Shown in pieces: positions 15,677-19,884 of a DNA stretch of 19,884 bases (position 1 is its first letter; each line of letters begins with the position of its first letter). The notes beneath the pieces were generated by a model, which did no database searches, was not told the origin of the DNA, and saw nothing but the letters and a program-made list of their open reading frames with translations. The DNA is from Eubacterium sp. CAG:841 (GTDB lineage: Bacteria; Bacillota; Clostridia; Oscillospirales; CAG-272): positions 80,975 to 100,858 of the forward strand of contig FR898234.1 in NCBI GenBank assembly GCA_000437375.1, given 5' to 3'. The position numbers were made by a program, and so were the translations under genes.

Positions 15677-15712
15677 AAAAATCAAAGTCGCTTTTGCGGC
15701 TTTTATTTTTTT
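15655..15712 (+). repeat. Direct repeat copy 1: tRNA-Gly 3' end plus terminator
   Basis: Starts exactly at tRNA position 55 (C) and runs through the T-loop, T-stem, acceptor, CCA and terminator. It matches 15804-15860 with one single-base gap and one or two substitutions just after the CCA. Confidence 0.95.
15684..15712 (+). terminator. Terminator after tRNA-Gly (copy 1)
   Basis: AAAGTCGC (15684-15691) pairs with GCGGCTTT (15696-15703, one G-T) around a TTTT loop, followed by TA and seven T. It lies 7 nt after the tRNA CCA. Confidence 0.9.
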
Positions 15713-15715
15713 CTT

Positions 15716-15816
15716 TGACGGGAAGCGGAGAAGGCGGTAGTGAATGACAGCCTTTGACGGCTGTCAGAGCCGACGACGACCGAACGGCGTAGAGCCGTGA
15801 GAACCGATTCCCGTCA
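15716..15816 (+). other. Structured segment between the tRNA-tail copies
   Basis: The two arms TGACGGGAAGCGG (15716-15728) and CCGATTCCCGTCA (15804-15816) pair over 12 of 13 positions. Within are two hairpins: TGACAGCC/GGCTGTCA (15745-15766, perfect 8 bp) and ACGGC/GCCGT (15784-15798). This gives a three-way-junction-like fold of about 101 nt. The 3' arm is part of the duplicated tRNA tail. No open reading frame of note lies inside. It may be a small structured repeat, an RNA, or an insertion scar; I do not recognise the family. Confidence 0.6.
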
Positions 15817-15860
15817 TCTGCTCCAAAAATGAAAGTCGCTTTTGCGGCTTTTATTTTTTT
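15804..15860 (+). repeat. Direct repeat copy 2: detached tRNA-Gly tail plus terminator
   Basis: Second copy of the tRNA-Gly 3' end, including CATCTGCTCCA, 149 bp downstream of the first and without the 5' part of a tRNA. It includes a full second terminator (stem 15832-15839/15844-15851, then TA and seven T to 15860). Such detached tails are typical of attachment-site duplications at tRNA 3' ends, but no integrase is present. Confidence 0.93.
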
Positions 15861-16013
15861 ACCCTATGTTAAGCAAAACAATTGCCACCGTGCCGAATAT
15901 CATTGCGTTTGTCCGCGGTGCATCGCGCAGGCAATGCAATCTTCTTCTCGAAAGCCCCCTTGCCCGATTACTTTTATTGTGGCAAGCACGGGAACTATGA
16001 CAAGATAAATCAT
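15859..16013 (-). pseudogene. Truncated, frameshifted remnant of a small hydrophobic (transporter-like?) protein
   Basis: An ATG at 16013, 7 nt after GAGG, opens a hydrophobic stretch MIYLVIVPVLATIKVIGQG. After a run of five G the reading continues better in another frame as LSRRRLHCLRDAPRTNA, then a second hydrophobic stretch MIFGTVAIVLLNIG ending in TAA at 15859-15861, inside the T-run of the copy 2 terminator. The original frame stops at 15900. A good promoter lies upstream (16057-16085). The pattern suggests the N-terminal piece of a membrane protein, perhaps a DMT-type transporter, that lost its 3' part exactly where the tRNA-tail copy begins and later picked up a frameshift. Family assignment is weak; no functional product is expected. 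Confidence 0.4.
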
Positions 16014-16056
16014 TATTCGCCTCGATACTTAATACAAAGAGTTATTACAGACTTGT

Positions 16057-16085
16057 ATTATATCACCGCAAAAACGATTCGTCAA
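16057..16085 (-). promoter_or_regulatory. Strong SigA-type promoter upstream of the remnant
   Basis: Minus-strand TTGACG (16080-16085), a 17-bp spacer and a perfect TATAAT (16057-16062). Transcripts would run into the 15859-16013 remnant and, on the minus strand, towards the tRNA-Gly gene. Confidence 0.7.
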
Positions 16086-16112
16086 TGAAAATCTTCCGTT
16101 TTCGGCGTTTAT

Positions 16113-16625
16113 CTATCTTGCCGTGCCGAGAAGCTCGCTGAAAAGCTTTATGTGATGCTCTTCATCCAGAATTATGCGTCTGAGAATTTCGCGTATACAG
16201 CTGTCATCTATCCTTCGGATAAGATCCCTGTACATCGCTATCGCCGCCTTTTCCCCCGATATTGCCGCACGCAGGATCCTGTCCGGCGAAGTCTGATAAT
16301 TCACCTTGCCGGCATCAAAACAACCTCTTCTCTGCATATCGCAGAATTTCGGATCACCGCCGAGCTTCGTTATAAGCTCACCGAGTATTTCAAGATGTCG
16401 CATTTCGGTTACGGAAACGCATGAAAGCACCGCCGAAAGCTGAGACGGCTCGGCGCCTTCCGTAACAAGATGACCGTATGTATATTGCAAAACAGCCGAA
16501 AGCTCTCCCCCGTCGCCGGCATAAGCCGATGAAAGTAATCTTGCGTAGTTTATATTCGGTTCGGTAACGCATACCTCCGGATACGGAAGCGGCAGATTGC
16601 ACGCCGTTCTGAGTTTTCCGTTCAA
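16113..16625 (-). CDS. Ferritin-like domain protein
   Basis: Small four-helix-bundle protein with a likely di-iron (or di-manganese) site, related in pattern to rubrerythrin, bacterioferritin and manganese-catalase families. Ligand pattern: Glu41 (GELSAVLQYTY), Glu74-x-x-His77 (EMRHLEIL), Glu125 (SGEKAAIAMY) and Glu155-x-x-His158 (EEHHIKLF), i.e. both ExxH pairs. It lacks a rubredoxin domain. There is an N-terminal extension of about 35 residues. Length is 170. The start is TTG at 16625, 9 nt after GGAG; no in-frame ATG fits. Possible roles are peroxide/oxygen defence or spore coat association; context (divergent from an ABC-F gene) does not decide. Confidence 0.85.
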   Translation of the reverse strand: MNGKLRTACNLPLPYPEVCVTEPNINYARLLSSAYAGDGGELSAVLQYTYGHLVTEGAEPSQLSAVLSCVSVTEMRHLEILGELITKLGGDPKFCDMQRRGCFDAGKVNYQTSPDRILRAAISGEKAAIAMYRDLIRRIDDSCIREILRRIILDEEHHIKLFSELLGTAR

Positions 16626-16694
16626 AAAAATCCACTCCTTTTCTATTTGATCGTTAATATTTTACGTCAGATACACAATTTTGACACCGCAAGG

Positions 16695-16724
16695 TTGACA
16701 CAGCGCCTTAAATTGATGTATAAT
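16695..16724 (+). promoter_or_regulatory. Promoter of the ABC-F / flavoprotein operon
   Basis: TTGACA (16695-16700), an 18-bp spacer and perfect TATAAT (16719-16724), about 30 nt before the ATG at 16756. A second TTGACAC lies 14 bp upstream (16681). Confidence 0.8.
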
Positions 16725-16755
16725 ATTAAATAAATTTTATTTTAAGGTTTCGAAA

Positions 16756-18678
16756 ATGGTACTTTTAAGTGTTAGCGGCGTCACCGTCGAATACGGGACG
16801 GACGTTGTATTAAACAATATAAATTTCTCAATAAATGAAGGCGACAGGCTCGGCATAGTGGGCGTAAACGGTGCGGGAAAAAGCACTCTTGCAAAAATAA
16901 TAGCGGGAACGTTCACTCCGTCTGCCGGAAGCGTTTATATAGCAAAGGATAAAACCGTCTCAATGCTCGCGCAAAACGCAATGCTCGAAAGCGAAAATAC
17001 CGTCCTTGCGGAAATGCTTGACGCTTTTCCGGAAATTGTTGCGGCAGAAAGACGTCTCGGTGAGCTTTCCGCAAGCATAGAAAATCATATCGGCGGCAAT
17101 GAGGCCATTGAAAAATACGCTACACTGACAGAAGATTTCAGAAAAATGGGCGGATATGAATACCGTTCAAGAACGAAATCCACGCTCGCGCGTTTCGGCT
17201 TCGGAGAAGATTCGCTCGACAAGACAATAAACAAGCTGTCCGGAGGCGAACGAACACGTCTCGCACTTGTAAAGCTCCTTCTCCGTGAACCCGATCTTCT
17301 CATTCTGGACGAGCCGACAAACCACCTCGATATGGAAACGCTCGCATGGCTTGAGGAGCATCTGCGTTCATACAAAAAAACTCTTATTCTCATCTCGCAT
17401 GACAGATATTTTCTCGATCGTGCCGCAAACAAGATACTCGATATAGAGCATACGGAAGCGACTATATACAACGGCAATTACAGCGCTTATGCGGCTCAGA
17501 AAGCCGAACAGCGCAAAGCTCTTGCAAAGAAGCACGAGCTTCAGCAAAAAGAGATATCGCGCATAGAAGCGATAATCGATCAGCAACGCCGTTGGGGACA
17601 GGCTCACAACTTCATCACGATAAAAAGCAAGCAAAAGCAGATAGAACATCTTGAAAAAGACAGCGTTTCCGCGCCGAAAAATCTGCCCAAAAACATTTCG
17701 CTCCGTTTTTCGGAGGCAAGAGAAAGCGGCAGTGACGTTCTCTTTGCCGAAAACATTTCAAAATCATACGGAGAAAGAAAAATATTGAGCGACATAAGCT
17801 TTGAAGTCAAAAAGCGCGATCGTATAATGATTGTCGGACCGAACGGTTGCGGAAAAAGTACGCTCGTTCGCATACTCGGCGGACTCGACGAGGACTATTC
17901 GGGCGTTCTTCGTTTCGGTTACAACGTGATTCCCGGTTACTACGATCAGGAGCAACAGACGCTTGACAACGACAGCACCGTGCTTGAAGAAGTCTGCCGC
18001 GCGCATGACAAGCTGACAATGCCTGTTGTTCGCTCCGCGCTTGCTTCGTTTCTCTTCTTCGCCGAGGATATGGACAAAAAGGTTTCCGTACTTTCCGGTG
18101 GCGAAAGAGCAAGACTTATGCTCTGCAAAATGATACTTTCACAAATAAACCTCCTCATCCTCGACGAGCCGACAAACCATCTTGACATAGGCTCACGGGA
18201 AGCGCTCGAGGACGCGCTCATGCAGTTCTCCGGCACGATAATCGCCGTTTCGCACGACAGATATTTCGTCCGCAAGCTCTCTTCAAAAATATTCGATATG
18301 ACAAGCGGACTGCGGATATTCTGCGGAAGCTACGACGAATATTGCGAAAAGAAAGAGCAGGAAACGGTAAAATCAACAGCAATTACTCAAGAAAAAACGG
18401 TTGTGGAAAGCAAACAAAGCTATCTCGACGCAAAGAAAAACGCATCCGACATAAGAAAGAACAAATCAAAAATAGAACGCTGCGAAGCCGAAATAGAAAA
18501 GCTTGAGGACGAAAAATCGCATCTTGCAAAGGAAGCGGAGGGTGATGCCTCCGGCGACTACGTCCGCCTTTCCGAAATCTATGCAAGAACAGATGAAATA
18601 GACAAGCTTCTCGAATCGCTTTACGACGATATCGACCGCGCGGAAAAAGCTTTGGCAGAGCTCGGAGGCGAAAAATGA
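16756..18678 (+). CDS. ABC-F family ATPase (YdiF/Uup-like)
   Basis: Soluble tandem-ATPase ABC protein without membrane segments; ABC-F proteins bind the ribosomal E site and help translation or antibiotic resistance. Domain 1: Walker A GVNGAGKS (36-43), signature LSGGERTR (161-168), Walker B LLILDEPTNHLD (181-192), switch His in ISHDRYFLD. The charged linker between the ATPases (about 245-310) is of ordinary length. Domain 2: GPNGCGKS (361-368), LSGGERAR (446-453), LLILDEPTNHLD (466-477). A C-terminal coiled coil covers about 555-640. At 640 residues it resembles Bacillus YdiF and E. coli Uup rather than short resistance-type members. The ATG at 16756 follows a weak AAGG site. The stop overlaps the next gene (ATGA). 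Confidence 0.95.
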   Translation: MVLLSVSGVTVEYGTDVVLNNINFSINEGDRLGIVGVNGAGKSTLAKIIAGTFTPSAGSVYIAKDKTVSMLAQNAMLESENTVLAEMLDAFPEIVAAERRLGELSASIENHIGGNEAIEKYATLTEDFRKMGGYEYRSRTKSTLARFGFGEDSLDKTINKLSGGERTRLALVKLLLREPDLLILDEPTNHLDMETLAWLEEHLRSYKKTLILISHDRYFLDRAANKILDIEHTEATIYNGNYSAYAAQKAEQRKALAKKHELQQKEISRIEAIIDQQRRWGQAHNFITIKSKQKQIEHLEKDSVSAPKNLPKNISLRFSEARESGSDVLFAENISKSYGERKILSDISFEVKKRDRIMIVGPNGCGKSTLVRILGGLDEDYSGVLRFGYNVIPGYYDQEQQTLDNDSTVLEEVCRAHDKLTMPVVRSALASFLFFAEDMDKKVSVLSGGERARLMLCKMILSQINLLILDEPTNHLDIGSREALEDALMQFSGTIIAVSHDRYFVRKLSSKIFDMTSGLRIFCGSYDEYCEKKEQETVKSTAITQEKTVVESKQSYLDAKKNASDIRKNKSKIERCEAEIEKLEDEKSHLAKEAEGDASGDYVRLSEIYARTDEIDKLLESLYDDIDRAEKALAELGGEK

Positions 18679-19884
18679 ATCGCAAAAAAATAGCCGTTAT
18701 AGGCGGCGGTGCGGCAGGACTTATGGCTTGCTGCAAAGCGGCGGAGCTTGGTGCTTCCGTCACGCTTTTTGAAAGGAACAAACTTCTCGGGATGAAGCTC
18801 GGCATAACGGGAAAAGGCAGATGCAATCTGACAAACGCCTGCTCCCCCGACGAATTTATAAGGAACGTTACACAAAACGGAAAATTTCTTTTTTCCGCCA
18901 TCCATCGATTCACTCCGCAGGACACCTTCGACTATTTTGAAAATCTCGGCGTACCGCTCAAAGTCGAACGCGGAAACCGCGTTTTCCCTGTTTCGGATAA
19001 GGCTACAGACATTGTCCTCGCCCTAAAAAAGCGGATAACCGACAGCGGTTGCAGAATTATCGGCGAGAGAGTGACTTCTCTTGAAAGCTCCGACAATACA
19101 ATAACCGCAGTTATAACCGAAAAGCACCGCTACGCCGACTTTGACAGCGTTATCCTCTGCACCGGCGGCGTTTCGTACCCCGTGACGGGCTCTACCGGCG
19201 ACGGCTTTGAAATGGCGCGTTCGCTCGGTCATACGGTAACGGAGCTTATTCCGTCGCTTGTCGGACTTTCGTGCGCAGGCGATCTGTGTATGCGCATGCA
19301 GGGACTTACGCTTAAAAACGTCGCAGTAAAAATCGTGGATACAACTAAAAACTCCGTAATATATGAAGATTTCGGCGAGCTTCTTTTCACGCACTTCGGC
19401 GTGAGCGGTCCCGTTATTCTTTCGGCTTCGGCACATATGCGTCCTATGGGAAGCGGCAGATATGAAGTGCTTATCGACGAAAAGCCCGCACTTGACGATG
19501 AAACGCTTGACAAGCGTTTGCTTTCGGAATTCGATAAAAACAAAAACAAGCATTTTTCGTCCGTGCTTGCAACTCTGCTCCCGTCGAAAATGATACTTCC
19601 CTTCTGTAATATCTGCGGTATCCGTGCGGACAGAGAGGCAAACTCCATAACAAAAGCAGAACGCAAAAACATAGTATCCGCAATGAAAGCAATAAAGCTT
19701 ACGGTTACGGGCTTCCGCCCGATAAGCGAGGCAATAGTCACGGGAGGAGGAGTCTCCGTTTCGGAGATATCTCCTTCGACAATGAAATCAAAACTGATAT
19801 CCAATCTCTATTTTGCCGGTGAAATAATAGACGTTGACGCCTACACCGGCGGATTCAACCTGCAATCGGCGTTTTCAACGGCGG
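18675..19884 (+). CDS. BaiN/HI0933-type NAD(P)/FAD-dependent oxidoreductase (3' end cut by window)
   Basis: Flavoprotein of the HI0933/YhiN/BaiN family ('aminoacetone oxidase family FAD-binding enzyme'); the physiological substrate is unclear, with one clostridial member linked to bile acid reduction. N-terminal FAD motif VIGGGAAGLMA (8-18) is followed by the family block GMKLGITGKGRCNLTN. Later come CTGGVSYPVTGSTGDGFEMA, the FTHFGVSGPVIL block, and near the end PISEAIVTGGGV and LYFAGEIIDVDAYTGGFNLQ, the C-terminal FAD contact. About 403 codons are present; family members are around 400-420, so only a few residues are missing. The ATG overlaps the ABC-F stop, indicating translational coupling. 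Confidence 0.93.
   Translation, partial: MNRKKIAVIGGGAAGLMACCKAAELGASVTLFERNKLLGMKLGITGKGRCNLTNACSPDEFIRNVTQNGKFLFSAIHRFTPQDTFDYFENLGVPLKVERGNRVFPVSDKATDIVLALKKRITDSGCRIIGERVTSLESSDNTITAVITEKHRYADFDSVILCTGGVSYPVTGSTGDGFEMARSLGHTVTELIPSLVGLSCAGDLCMRMQGLTLKNVAVKIVDTTKNSVIYEDFGELLFTHFGVSGPVILSASAHMRPMGSGRYEVLIDEKPALDDETLDKRLLSEFDKNKNKHFSSVLATLLPSKMILPFCNICGIRADREANSITKAERKNIVSAMKAIKLTVTGFRPISEAIVTGGGVSVSEISPSTMKSKLISNLYFAGEIIDVDAYTGGFNLQSAFSTA

Noticed and set aside
15882..16088. 68-residue plus-strand frame downstream of the tRNA tail copy
   Set aside because: No ribosome binding site, composition unlike a protein, and antisense to the better-supported remnant and its promoter.

Overview
The window looks like a chromosomal segment of an endospore-forming member of the Clostridia (Bacillota, low-GC Gram-positive). 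It carries the sporulation pair spoIIGA-sigE, whose protease and pro-sigma factor occur only in endospore formers. It also has strong GGAGG ribosome binding sites, several TTG starts, and a dgt-dnaG-rpoD gene order. Most genes are housekeeping, and there is no phage, transposase, CRISPR array or secondary-metabolite cluster. Taxonomy below class level is not supported.

Nearly everything from 23 to 15410 lies on the minus strand, so transcription runs right to left. In that order: rsmA/ksgA overlaps murD by ATGA and is followed by a PLP enzyme of the YnbB/aluminum-resistance family, ending at a strong terminator. Next come spoIIGA and sigE behind a promoter with a 22-bp spacer and a Spo0A-box-like site. 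Then rpmE (L31, zinc form) has its own promoter and terminator. hflX, a YigZ/IMPACT-family gene, dgt, dnaG and rpoD follow at short spacing. Last is a very large lipoprotein with a sugar-binding-protein-like N-terminal half and an unrecognised helical C-terminal half.

On the plus strand a TTGACA-N17-TAAACT promoter drives tRNA-Thr(CGT), then a terminator-like hairpin, then tRNA-Gly(CCC). Downstream, the 3' end of tRNA-Gly and its terminator are present a second time, 149 bp away. The two copies enclose a segment that can fold into a three-way-junction-like structure, and the second copy abuts a truncated, frameshifted gene remnant. This is the least explained part of the window: it looks like an insertion or recombination scar, or a small structured repeat, at a tRNA 3' end. 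The tRNA-Gly also has C instead of the near-universal U at position 55, exactly where the duplicated sequence starts.

The right end holds a minus-strand ferritin-like protein, then a plus-strand operon of an ABC-F ATPase and a BaiN/HI0933-type flavoprotein that runs off the window.

The genes fit core functions: transcription (RpoD, SigE), replication and dNTP pools (DnaG, Dgt), ribosome assembly and rescue (RsmA, L31, HflX, ABC-F), cell wall synthesis (MurD) and sporulation. No complete new multi-gene system is evident; the tRNA-Gly locus is the best candidate for something undescribed.
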